DNA of 64,000 nt from NCBI GenBank assembly GCA_034769895.1, contig CM068372.1, forward strand, positions 370,655,258 through 370,719,257. The letters run 5' to 3'. Source of the stretch: Magicicada septendecula. Taxonomy: Eukaryota; Arthropoda; Insecta; Hemiptera; Cicadidae. The position numbers and the translations under genes were made by a program. This document shows, piece by piece, positions 33,018-44,300 of this stretch (position 1 is the stretch's first letter; every line of letters begins with the position of its first letter). The notes under the pieces were generated by a model. That model saw only the letters and a list, made by a program, of their open reading frames with translations, was not told the origin of the DNA and did no database searches.

Positions 33018-34108
33018 CCTTTATCTCATCATCACTTTCAAACTTCTGGCCAGCAAGAAATTTCTTCAGATGCAAAAACAAATGGGAATCGCTGGGAGCC
33101 AAATCTGGACTGTAAGGAGGATGACTGAATTGTTCCCAGCAAAATGAATCAACAAGCGCCGTTGTTACACATGCGGTATGCGGTCGCGCGTTGTCATGCA
33201 CAAACACCACTCCGGAAGTCAGTAGTCCACGCCTTTTGTTTTGTATTGCTCACCGTAACTTTTTGAGTGTTTCACAGTAAACTTCTGCATTGATTGTTGT
33301 GCTTCGTTCCATAAATTCCACTAATAAAATTCCCTGACAGTCCCAAAAAATGGTGCACATGATTTTTTCTTGCAGAAAGAGGTGGCTTTGCTGCTTTCTT
33401 GGCTTTCGGGGAACCAGTATGCTGCCATTGCAGTGACTGTCGTTTAGTTTCTGGTGTCTCATAAGAAACCCATGTTTCATCACCAGTAACAATTCTTTTC
33501 AAAAAACAATTTCCTTCTCTTTTATAACGCTACAAAAATTCCAAGTCTGCTCCCATGCGTTTCGTTTTGTGACCGTCCGTTAGCATTTTCGGCACCCATC
33601 TCGAACACAGTTTTTTGTAGTGTAAATGTTCAGTCACAATTTTGTGTAATAAAGATCTAGAATGTTTGAAAAATCCATTGACAAATCAGAAATTGTGAAT
33701 CGCCTATTGGAACGAACCTTCTCGTCAACACTGCGCAGCAATTCTTTGTTGACTAAGGACGGGCGACCACTACGCTCCTCGTCGTGAACATTTTCTCTTC
33801 CATCGTTAAACATCCTAATCCACTTTCTCACCATACCTTCACTAATCGCATTCTGTCCATAAACTTCACAAATCTGACGATGATTTCATAAGGACAAAGA
33901 TTTCTCACATTCAAAAACCTAATAACTGTTCTTATTTCACAACTGGCGGGCCGATCGATTTTTTTAAACATGACTACCGATGTGTAGTAAACGTAAACAA
34001 ATAATATAGCTTGGCTACTTCGTCGAAACTACACATGCGCGACCTTCGTACTACAATATGCACGGGATATATGCGCAGACGGTACTTACTTTCTTGATAA
34101 GCCTCATA
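33018..34108 (-). mobile_element. mariner transposon, 3-prime end cut off by element 2
   Basis: The minus strand encodes a mariner transposase from ATG 33,971, with a frameshift near 33,885, a stop and shift near 33,630-33,500, and a shift near 33,250. The N-terminal HTH (MVRKWIRMFNDGRENVHDEE), WVSYETPETKRQS around the first Asp, FVHDNARPHTACVTTAL around the second and YSPDLAPSDSHLF around the third are clear. Asp2 and Asp3 are separated by 34 residues (DD34D). The frame ends at DDEIKG, where the LTR of element 2 begins. The intact terminus is near 34,108 (tgaggcttatcaagaaagt on the minus strand, next to TA). The other terminus is missing. Confidence 0.85.
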
Positions 34109-34712
34109 CAATATTAGTTGCGATGTTATGCATGCCGCACTCTAGTGGATTGTTTTTCAAATGTTTGGTATTCGTTGATTCTTGCTGTGATGTAATATGT
34201 GTGGCTGTGGTGAACATTTTGCGTCTATGATACGTGTTTTGGTGCTTTGTGCAGAAGTGTGCTTGGAGGTTATGTTGTGCTTAGTTTACAAACATACAGA
34301 GGTGTGTAAGTGTATTCTTTTATAAACAACTTGTATTGTTTATCTTATATAAGTTATACAATATGTACAATTTTATTTTAGTTTTAAGTATATCTGATAA
34401 ACAACCTTTGCAAAAGACTTCTATCTGACTGAGGATGAAATTCGTAAATATGTTACGAACTATGAATCGGGTAATGAAGTATCTATTTTTGACAAATCGT
34501 AAAGTAGATATGATCAATTTAACAATATTTTAATGTTTTTTTATTAATTTCCTTATAATTAATGTTAGAAAGTTTCATTATAATACATTTTACAAAGTTT
34601 TAAAAAATTTCACTATCAAAGACATAACACACTAACCGAGTTGTCACTGATCAAAGGGTTAAAGTGTACTATCATTCACTCTGGTAACTGCTAGAATCAC
34701 AAGTTCACTTAC
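34109..34712. other. intron sequence without recognised features
   Basis: AT-rich, no coding signal on either strand beyond the exon that begins at 34,713. Confidence 0.5.
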
Positions 34713-34922
34713 TGGCCTTCCTTATCATATGCAGCAGCCAAATGCAGCGGGGTACAGCCATCAATATCTTGTTCGTTAATTGAAGAACCGATTCCAGCAA
34801 GTGTGTACAAGCACTGATACTGCCCTTTTGAAGCGGCTAAATGTAGTGGTGTTCGTAGTAAATTGTCTTTGATCTGAAAGTTAGCACCATTGCTTACCAA
34901 CAGATCCAAACATTCCACACTC
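34713..34922 (-). CDS. ANKRD28: ankyrin-repeat exon (most 5-prime exon in the window)
   Basis: The 210-bp exon has an acceptor at 34,923-34,924 (AG on the minus strand) and a donor GTAAGT starting at 34,712. It encodes about 69 residues beginning SVECLDLLVSNGANFQIKD, with two TPLHLAA ankyrin signatures. The order matches the NLECLNLLL..GADF repeat and the following CTPLHYAA repeat of ANKRD28. One base completes a codon at the start and two bases (CA) are left over at the end. These combine with the G that opens the next exon at 23,787 to give Gln. The downstream intron is 10.9 kb and contains Gypsy element 2 and a mariner. Confidence 0.88.
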
Positions 34923-35428
34923 CTATGCATAAAAATATTTTCCATTAAAATACAATTGTAATATCAAACACAAAATAAATGTTTATAATCTGTTGACAAT
35001 ACAAAAATTGCATAATTTGTTTATCAAAATGTGCTACACATATGAACAAATGAATTAATAAATCCAATTCCAATAAATAAATAAAGTGAAATCGCCTTTA
35101 ACCAGTTAGCCTTACCTGCCAACTGGTATCTGGTTTACCCATTAGTCCATAATATGGAAAGAAGTCATATGTTCCTATTTAGTTTTGATCCAAGAAGCAG
35201 AAATTAGTGTGTAGCATATATGTAGTGTAGTATACATACATGATTCAGTATATGCACACTTCAGTGTACAATAAATTTCTGGATGTGGGCGGGGATGGTA
35301 GTCTAACAATTATTATGGAGCACAATATAATTGAATGCACACACTTCAATTAAAAGAAAATCTAAAATGTACTAATCGACGTCAGCTAAAAAAAAAATAC
35401 GTGATCAAATAGGTGTTGGAAAACCAAC
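34923..35428. other. non-coding sequence upstream of the first visible exon
   Basis: Pyrimidine-poor AT-rich sequence. No exon, promoter or CpG-like signal was recognised, so I read it as intron. Confidence 0.4.
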
Positions 35429-35583
35429 TTAACCCTTTCAGTGCCAACAGCTTTTGTATGGAGTTGTCCTTAAGTGCCAACCTTATTTCTCACTAAACTA
35501 CATGGGTTCACTCAAAATTCAATTAAAAATTTAATATTAAAGATAAAGAGGTGAAATTTTTAACTTGCCTAAAACATATATAT

Positions 35584-38500
35584 TGTAACGATTAAATTCT
35601 TACGTACTCTAAAAAATGTATATGTTGTGTGTTCGCCTCACACTGGTGTCGTTACTTCTATGTTTTGTGCTAGCGATTTCCGTAGCGATCCTTCAATTAC
35701 CAGTACAACGCGAGTGGAAACCTTACCTGTAGTTCAATAGGGGTTTGTAAATCCCGGGTGGCACCAAATTGTTTATTTAAAACATTTAAATTAATAGATA
35801 GTGTGGTAAACAGTGTTCTTAGCTATGATGGCCTGGAGCATTCAAATTATACTCCCGCCTTCGTTCGATCTTCTTAATCGAGAAGTTAGTTTGCTGGATT
35901 GGTGACGTGAGCGCTGGCCGTCATTCCCCCTTTCTCTGCTATACAATACACAATTTATACAATACACTTCCCTATGAAATAAAAACAATGGTTATACTCT
36001 GTACTAGTTTCTTTAATTTGCGATTGGTAATTACTCAGTTTGACATTAAAATTATACTTGGTTATTCAACAAATTTCCACCGACAATTAATATGAGTCTA
36101 ATATCTCTAGCGTTCGGCGAAGATCGATTTGAGCGAATTATCCAGTCAAATATGGCAACTGTGTTGTTCGTTTACAGTTATTTTCGTTCAAAGTTGGGGG
36201 TTCTTGTGATTACAAGAAAAATATTAATAATGATTACAATAAAAAGTACACTACCTTACATTATCTGTACTTAAATAATTAAATGTGTAGCAACAATTTG
36301 TTCCTGCAGTGTAGTAAAGTGTGTTTCGAAAGTTCGCAATTTAACAACAGGTTATTTTCTTAGTTAATAAATTTTCAGTGTTTTATGGTTTTACTTAATC
36401 TTTGAAAGAAATTATATTCAGTTTATAGTGAGAGTTCAGATGACTGTGAGAAATATTTAAAGTGAGTTTATTTCTGGAATTTGGGTAATTTAATGATACT
36501 TATCAAATCAGTAGACTTGAGATAAACCGTTGTTTAGGTGAAATGGAATAGTCATCAATTTTGAATGATCTGGGGCTTCTGGCATCTTTTTCATGTTAGT
36601 TGTGGTAATTTCTTCATTTAAATTTTATTTAAATTGGTCCTTGGCATCAGTTAAATATTATTGTTCCTCGTCTGCTTCTTACTTGTTCATCATTTTGAAT
36701 TTTGATTACTTTTTATACATTTTAAAATTTAGGTCATTCATGATCTGGCGTCTAATCTGGATGAGCGTCACTTATTGAATACTATGATTTAAACGGAAAA
36801 ATCATAACCAACGGTCTGTTGTCATGGTTACGAATAAATTCTGATTGGTTGATCATGACTTTATAACCATTGTTATCAATATTGAATTTTTATTCAAAAT
36901 TACTGTATATCTTCTGATTGTTTTTATTCTTCTGTCTTCCTTCCTATGTATTAAATATTATCACTACTGTTTGTATTTCCTTTCAAAGATTATTTTGATA
37001 TCCCACAAGGTTGGGTTCTCTAAAGTATTAATGTTTGTACAATTATGTTAATATTTGTTAATTACATTTTTCTTTTAATTTAAGCCCTTATTCTAACATT
37101 TTTTTTTTAATATGACTCACAAATTATCCTTGGCTAGTTACTCGCCTTGGATTTGCTAATTTCCTTGTTGATTTTTTATAATTTGCAGTTATTTGTTTTT
37201 GACAGTTAGGCATTTCATAGGCCTAAGTATCCACTGATTATATTTACTTATTTTATACAAATTATATCTCATTTTACTCTGTGTTTTGTTTTGTTATTAT
37301 AATTGATTGGTTTATTTGTTGATGTGTTTTGGATCTTTTTTTTAATACTATTTGTATGTTACCATTATTTTCTACATCATGGATTGTTAATTATTTCCTA
37401 ACTGATTTTCCAGTGTAATTAGATCTGTACTGATTTACCTTCTTGTTTATCTATTTTGCCCTTGTTAACAATATGGCTACTACTCACTATTCTTTATCAC
37501 ATAAAACATAACATCTAGGCCTATGGTCTGTACAATTCCTTCAGCCATATCCTATTCATAAATTTAATTGAACAATTTTTTAACAGTTATTAGGTAATGT
37601 TTGTTTACAATTCATTTCCTTCTTTATTATTTTTTGGGTGATAAACATCATCACTCCATTTAAACTTACTTAACTGATTATCCCTTATAACCTGGGGTGT
37701 TTATTGATTTCATTTTTAATTTCTTATTTCTTAAATAATATCTACCTTCTATCCATGGTAACACTAACTGTTTACCTTCCATGGGATTCTCCCTTTTAAA
37801 TACTATTGTATCCCTCTCTTACAATTAACCTTAATTTTATTAATAACAAGATTCTTTTTTAAATAATAATGTCACCATCAATCTTCAGTGTTCATTACAG
37901 ATTATTAAGTGTTTATATCTAATACTATCATTAACAACATTCTTAATTACTAATATGGTTCACCATTAATCATTTAGTGTTTATTCCTATTAATAGTGTT
38001 TTTAATTATTTTGGGGTTTTACACTTTCACTTTTGCACTCCTTAAATGTTTATTTTAAGTGTTTATTAGTGGGTAATCCCTATAATTACTTTCTTTTTGT
38101 CATTTATTAATGTTTACTTTCTCACTATCTCTTTCTTTACAAATATTATTTATACTATTAATAAGTTATGTCTTTATAGAGTTCTTTATTACATCTAACT
38201 CTAATTCTTGGGTTAGTGTACTTTTATTTTTCACATTACTTTTATTGGGTTTTATCAAATATCATTTACATTTATCTTTTAATCGATAATACTTACTTTT
38301 TACATTGGTTAGTTATTGGTTTCGTTTCCAATATTACATTTGAGTATACCATTGCTCCTTTTCATATTCTATATTATTTGTCTGTGTTTTGTCATTCGGT
38401 TTCACTTTATTTCCTTTATACTTGGTTTGTTTCATGTTTATTTTCCTTCTTCTTCACCTTCATCTTATTTTGTTTCATTTTATTTTGGTTTTCCCCTTCT

Positions 38501-38764
38501 CACTTGGTTTTATTTCATTTGGTTGTATGGATTCATTCACTTCCTTCAATAGGAAGGAATTTCATTCTTATTTGGTTTCGTTTTTCCTTCTCCTTTTGTT
38601 TCTTTTTATTTGGTCAATCACTTGGGTTAGGTCATGTCGTCGTTTGTCGCGTCATTGTCATTTTATTTTCATTATTTTAACATTTTATTATACGAATTAT
38701 TTTTTATATTGTTAATTCATCTTTTTTATCCCTGGTATTGGGGTGGCTTATTTGTGTTATAACA
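35584..38764 (-). repeat. 3-prime LTR of element 3 (3,181 bp)
   Basis: Matches 41,345-45,811 over its whole length except the nested insertion and small indels. The plus strand is strongly pyrimidine-rich from about 36,600. No coding frame on the minus strand. Confidence 0.85.
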
Positions 38765-39834
38765 TAATGCCTCTCCTTCAAAATTGATCATTTTGGTAAA
38801 ACACTAGCATAGTTTTTTATGAAATTATCAGTTATATATAATTTTTTCCTTTTCTTTCTTGTTTATTTCTTCCTTCTTATTTCTATTCTTATTTGTTCCA
38901 TTCCTTTTTATTTAGATCTGTTTTTACTTATTTCCATTAGTGCATTCTCCCTCTTATATAATTTTTCCCCAACTTTTTAGTAGCTGGTTTCTTCCATTAC
39001 TACTCATTTTTCTGAGACCAGAGGAACATCATCTCTGCTCAGTTAATTTGATTGCTGGACCTATACTCAGTCAATCTTAAATACCTTTTTTGTCATCTTG
39101 TGACTTAAATTAATAATAATATTTTTTGGGATTGTCCACTTATTGGTTTTTTCTTTGGATCATTTTTAACCTTTTACTCATTTTTGCTTCCGCCGTACCT
39201 TTGCTATATACTGTTATTTACTCATACAGTTGATTGTTTTTTATTTATTTAGTTGTTAATTTCATTATTTCTAACTTTTCATTAGTTTTTTATTTTTTTC
39301 TTCTTGTGATCATTTTAATTATCTTAGACATCTTTTTTCTTTTTCTTGGTTGATTACCATTATTTTGCTTTAGCCATTTGCTGTATATTTGCTTGATACA
39401 CTTTTTTTTCTTATATACTTGATATTCTTTATAATGTTAGGTACTTGTCTTAGCAGTTCTTGCTTGATTTCATTTTTGTTTACTTTGTTTTGTTTTAAAT
39501 ATTATTCTAAATAATTTTTGTAAGTTTGTCATTCTTACTTTATAGGAATTTTTTGTAACTTATTCCTTATATATATATATATATATTTTTTTCTTTTACT
39601 TTATATGTTATTTATACATTATTGTAAGGTGATCTTACTTTGTAGGAATTTTTGTAATTTATTCCTTTATTTTATATTTTATATTATACCTCATATGTCA
39701 TCGAAATATTGTTGTAAGCTGATCTTACATCTTTTGAATTTGGATTCTCTTTCTCTTTTCTTCCTTTTCCATTGGTTGGCTTGGTCATTACCCTGAAAAT
39801 CAGTCCCATTTCTAGGCGTGTATCTTCACTTAAG
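38765..39834 (-). other. non-coding 3-prime part of the element 3 interior
   Basis: About 1.07 kb, purine-rich on the minus strand, with an (AT)n run at 39,570-39,588. No coding frame. It ends in the polypurine tract. Confidence 0.6.
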
Positions 39835-41232
39835 TTACCCATGGTCCATCATTTCCTCTGCACTTGTGGTTCGGATAACCTTGGCGTGTATAACTAATTC
39901 CGTCCTGGTGAAATAGGTTTCTTCTGTCTTGTACCACAATTCTTCTAATATCATATGTTCATTTGTATCCATGCCTACATCCATCATTTTATTATGTGGT
40001 TCATTAATCAAAGAAGTTAACTGTACCTCCCTCATTAATGTTATCATTGATTTTTTATTCTGCATTTCCAATTCTGGTGTACTCAAGTGTTTTAGAGACC
40101 TTCTTAATTTGTGACACACTATTTTGTTGAGAGTCCTTTCAATTTTGGGTAATTTCCATTTTCTTATCGATTTGCTGAAGTTTTCATCCACTGGTTTGTT
40201 GTGAATTCCCTCTATAATTTCTTTTAAGGTCCTCCTACAATCTTTATATTTCATTAATTTGCTTTGGTCGGTAATTGGTAAATTAAACACATCAATTAGT
40301 CCGTTCTTCATCATCTCCACTTCTTCTCTTGTTTTTATTAGTTTCTTTTTATATATTTTTCCTATATTCTTTGTTTTCTTAATCTTCTTAATTATTCGAT
40401 TCTTCTTTACTCCTCTACGGTTGATTTCTATGTGCTTGATTTTCTTATTGTTGTTGTTATCTTTATTCTCAGGTAACAATACACTTTGGTCTTCTTTAAT
40501 TTCTATCTCCTTACTACCTTCAGAAGTGGTGTCTGGTGTTTCATTTAATTGTGTGAAACCACTATCTACTGTTTCATTAAGTTGATCTGCTGGATAAATT
40601 GTTTCTTCCCATTTCTTATTCATCCCCATTTTTGTCTGCTTGACTTCTTCACAATGTCCTATTAGTATGTATCTTAATTCTCCCTTCAGTTCTTCATTAC
40701 TTTTTTGAATGTCCTCCGTCAATTGCTGTTGTAGAGCTTCTTGGTTCTTCCGCAAAGTATCACTGTGTTCCTCCATTTTCTCATTTATCTGCTGCTTCAA
40801 TGTTTCATTATTTCCTTCAATTTTATTGTTCAGCGTTTCAATATCTTCCCTTAAAATCTCAATTTGTCTTTTTGAATTTTCATTGATTTTTTCCTCCATT
40901 TTTTCAATTCTTCGCTGTTTTGGTCTATTTTTTTTATTATATTTATCTATTTTTCCATTAATTTCCTCCTTGATTCTGTTTAATTGTTCCACCATAATTC
41001 TCATCATTTCTTGGAAATGTGCGTCCATTGATTAGGTTGGTTTGTCTGGTTGGTCCCCTACTATTCCTTCTTCCACTTCCGGTTCTGGTTGGGTTGGGTT
41101 TTCCGGTTGGTCCCCTTGGGTATCCTCTTCGATCGTTTCCGTGATTATTTCTTCCATCATTTCCATTTCTTCTCCCTTCTTATCTTCAGTTCCCTGCTTA
41201 GCTTTATATCTTGTAACCATAGAATGTTGCAT
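39835..41232 (-). pseudogene. coiled-coil Gag-like reading frame of element 3
   Basis: On the minus strand a 66-codon frame (41,232-41,035; MQHSMVTRYKAKQG.., acidic, ending GDQPDKPT) ends at TAA 41,034-41,032. It resumes two codons later in the same frame at ATG 41,028 for 397 codons to 39,835. The long part begins MDAHFQEMMRIMVEQLNRIK and is predicted coiled coil for about 120 residues. A very basic segment (RRGVKKNRIIKKIKKTKNIG) and a helical, polar C-terminal third follow. There is no zinc knuckle, no RanBP2 finger, no protease. Coiled-coil N-terminal halves also occur in Gag of elements 1 and 2, so a Gag-like structural role is inferred, without clear homology. Either the single TAA is a mutation, or the second ATG is the real start. 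Confidence 0.6.
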
Positions 41233-41234
41233 AT

Positions 41235-41344
41235 TTTCCCATAATTGCCGCTAGTCTTCTTTTCTAGCCTCACCAGTTGGTCGCCAATCTGTAATGATTT
41301 ATGGGGCGTCCGTATCGTTTAAGCCCCGCGATGGAAGCCAATCT
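41235..41344 (-). other. leader of element 3 with duplicated LTR-junction motif
   Basis: On the minus strand, TTACAGATTGGC occurs at the LTR/leader junction and again about 65 bp further, each followed by a different sequence (TTCC and GACC). One of them should be the primer-binding site, but I cannot match either to a tRNA with confidence. Confidence 0.4.
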
Positions 41345-44300
41345 GTAACGATTAACATTCTTACGTACTCTAAAAAATGTATATGTTGTGTGTTCGCCTC
41401 ACACTGGTGTCGTTACTTCTATGTTTTGTGCTAGCGATTTCCGTAGCGATCCTTCAATTACCAGTACAACGCGAGTGGAAACCTTACCTGTAGTTCAATA
41501 GGGGTTTGTAAATCCCAGGTGGCGCCAAATTGTTTATTTAAAACAATTAAATTAATAGATAGTGTGGTAAACAGTGTTCTTAGCTATGATGGCCTGGAGC
41601 ATTCAAATTATACTCCCGCCTTCGTTCGACCTTCTTAATCGAGAAGTTAGTTCGCTGGATTGGCGACGTGAGTGCTGGCCGTCATTCCCGCTCTCTCTGC
41701 TATACAATACACAATTTATACAATACACTTCCCTATGAAATAAAAACAATGGTTACACTCTGTACTAGTTTCTTTAATTTGCGATTGGTAATTACTCAGT
41801 TTGACATTAAAATTATACTTGGTTATTCAACAAATTTCCACCGACAATTAATATGAGTCTAATATCTCTAGGGTTCGGCGAAGATCGATTGGAGTGAATT
41901 ATCGAGTCAAATATGGTGACTGTTGTTTGTTTACACTTATTTTCGTTCAAAGTCGGGGGTTCTTGTGATTACAAGAAAAATATTAATAATGATTACAATA
42001 AAAAGTACACTACCTTACATTATCTGTACTTAAATAATATAATGTTGTATAAAAACACACGTATTTAAATTTTTTTATTAGTTGTTAATAATCATAGTTC
42101 ATAGCTCGTACTTACCAATATTTGGATATTTCTCGGGTCCCAGGGTTCTTTCATAAGCGAGGTCAGAAACAGTGTGGGGTTACGAAATAATTATTCTAAC
42201 AACATATGTAGTGGAAAAGAAAGAAAATTCTGTTTTATTATCTTAAAATTGCAATGACTCCCAATTACACCCACATCTCTACATGCGACTCGCCATGTGG
42301 CGTAGTTGCGCAATCCAACAATACATTTTACATTTAAAATTTTATCCACCTGTTACTACCAACATAAACAGAATCAATTACTTCTCTCTATATTTGACCA
42401 AGGGTACAATTATTTACTTGTTGATTATTACGATATAATATTAAAGTATACATACCAATTAAAAAGAAACATCTTATATCTATGTTGGCCGCCCAGCCTG
42501 CTCTCTCTCTCACTCACACTAATTTAAAAAAGAAAACCCTCCCGTGATCATTTTAATTAATACAAAAAAACCTTGTGGAATATCCCACTGCCGGCAACGT
42601 GTTTATAGCTAGCGCACTTAATTTTTTCATTTCGTATTTAGTCGTATCCGAAAACAGTTTATATGTGTTCTTATTTGTTGTATCAGATTAGCCGCACTTC
42701 ATTTTATTTACTGCACTGAATTTTAATTTAGAAAAGTTTTATTTTCTGAGCCCTGTTTAACTGACTGCCTGCGCAGGCGAAAGTCGGCAAAAGACTGCCA
42801 GCGTCTCTCTGTTCCCCACTCCTTGATCATTTTAGTTGAGACGATGGACATCAATGCCTTACAGTTAGTCGTCACAACTCTGTCTCATTTAAACCATGCT
42901 TTTGGTGTTGTGTTTGTTCGTATACGATCTTGGTGTGGCACTGGCTAACGTCACGAGATGGGCGGTTCTTAAGTTTTTCGTATCCGCCTCAGGGTAAAGG
43001 AGACTGCAACAATTCCGCTCTAGGCCATTTTTCTACAGCGTCGTTTGTTTCTCTTGGCGTCCCAACAGCGCGCCTACTTGTTTCACTGCGTGCGTGCACC
43101 GTCACATTCACGCACAGTTCTGAGAAATCGAGGGTGGCACATACCTCGGTACTAATTTCACAATGGGAAACTGCGTCTTGCCTTTGTTCTAACTGTTATC
43201 TTGCCACGTGGTCTGTTACAATGGAATTAATGTTTGCACAATAATTTTTGAAGCCCCGAAAAATAAAATAAAATATAAATACCCCATAAATGCAATAAAT
43301 GAAATGACCCAATTTTGACACGTTACAATGTGTAGCAACAATTTGTTCCTGCAGTATAGTAAAGTGTGTTTCAAAAGTTCACAATTTAGCAACAGGTTAT
43401 TTTCTTAGTTAATAAATTTTCAGTGTTTTATGGTTTTACTTAATCTTTGGAAGAAATTATATTCAGTTTATAGTGAGAGTTCAGATGACTGTGAGAAATA
43501 TTTAAAGTGAGTTTATTTCTGGAATTTGGGTAATTTAATGATACTTATCAAATCAGTAGACTTGAGATAAACCGTTGTTTAGGTGAAATGGAATAGTCAT
43601 CAATTTTGAATGATCTGGGGCTTCTGGCATCTTTTTCATGTTAGTTGTGGTAATATCTTCATTTAAATTTTATTTAAATTGGTCCTTGGCATCAGTTAAA
43701 TATTATTGTTCCTCGTCTGCTTCTTACTTGTTCATCATTTTGAATTTTGATTACTTTTTATACATTTTAAATTAAAATTTAGGTCATTCACAATCTGGCG
43801 TCTAATCTGGATGAGCGTACTTATTGAATACTATGATTTAATGGAAAAATCGTAACCAACGGTCTGTTGTCATGGTTACGAATAAATTCTGATTGGTTGA
43901 TCATGACTTTATAACCATTGTTATCAATTTTGAATTTTATTCAAAATTACTGTATATCTTCTGATTGCTTTTATTCTTCTGTCTTCCTTCCTATGTATTA
44001 AATATTATCACTACTGTTTGTATTTCCTTTCAAAGATTATTTTGATATCCCATAAGGTTGGGTTCTCTAAAGTATTAATGTTTGTACAATTATGTTAATA
44101 TTTGTTAATTACATTCTCTTTTAATTTAAGCCCTTATTCTAACATTTTTCTTTTAATATGATTCACAAATTATCCTTGGCTAGTTACTTGCCTTGGATTT
44201 GCTAATTTCCTTGTTGATTTTTTTATAATTTGCAGTTATTTGTTTTTGACAGTTAGGCATTTCATAGGCCTAAGTATCCATTGATTATATTTACTTATTT

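Larger units (their letters stand above)
830..34922 (-). other. ANKRD28: host gene span: PP6 regulatory ankyrin-repeat subunit (ANKRD28/44/52 type), partial
   Basis: Seven minus-strand exons (34,713-34,922; 23,604-23,787; 7,541-7,649; 5,809-5,989; 3,229-3,346; 1,694-1,919; 830-917) join in frame over 1,116 nt. Intron phases match at every junction and all introns are GT..AG. The product is an uninterrupted series of ankyrin repeats that follows the central to C-terminal part of ANKRD28 repeat by repeat, including the divergent loop before the NDMPKLTPLHLA repeat. In animals this family forms the scaffold that binds the PP6 catalytic subunit and its SAPS subunit. The remaining C-terminal exons lie left of the window. 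N-terminal exons were not found up to 64,000, so either the upstream intron exceeds 29 kb or I missed short exons. ANKRD28, 44 and 52 are vertebrate paralogues; an invertebrate copy is best read as their common orthologue. Confidence 0.88.

Noticed and set aside
38216..38715. Phe/Leu-rich plus-strand frames that look like membrane proteins (also 45,352-45,809)
   Set aside because: They lie inside the two LTR copies of element 3, whose opposite strand is purine-rich. The hydrophobic translation is a by-product of T-rich sequence, and the frames are not preserved between the copies.
40259..41254. Plus-strand frames opposite the element 3 Gag-like frame
   Set aside because: Ser/Phe/Ile-rich shadows of the Lys/Glu-rich coiled coil on the minus strand.
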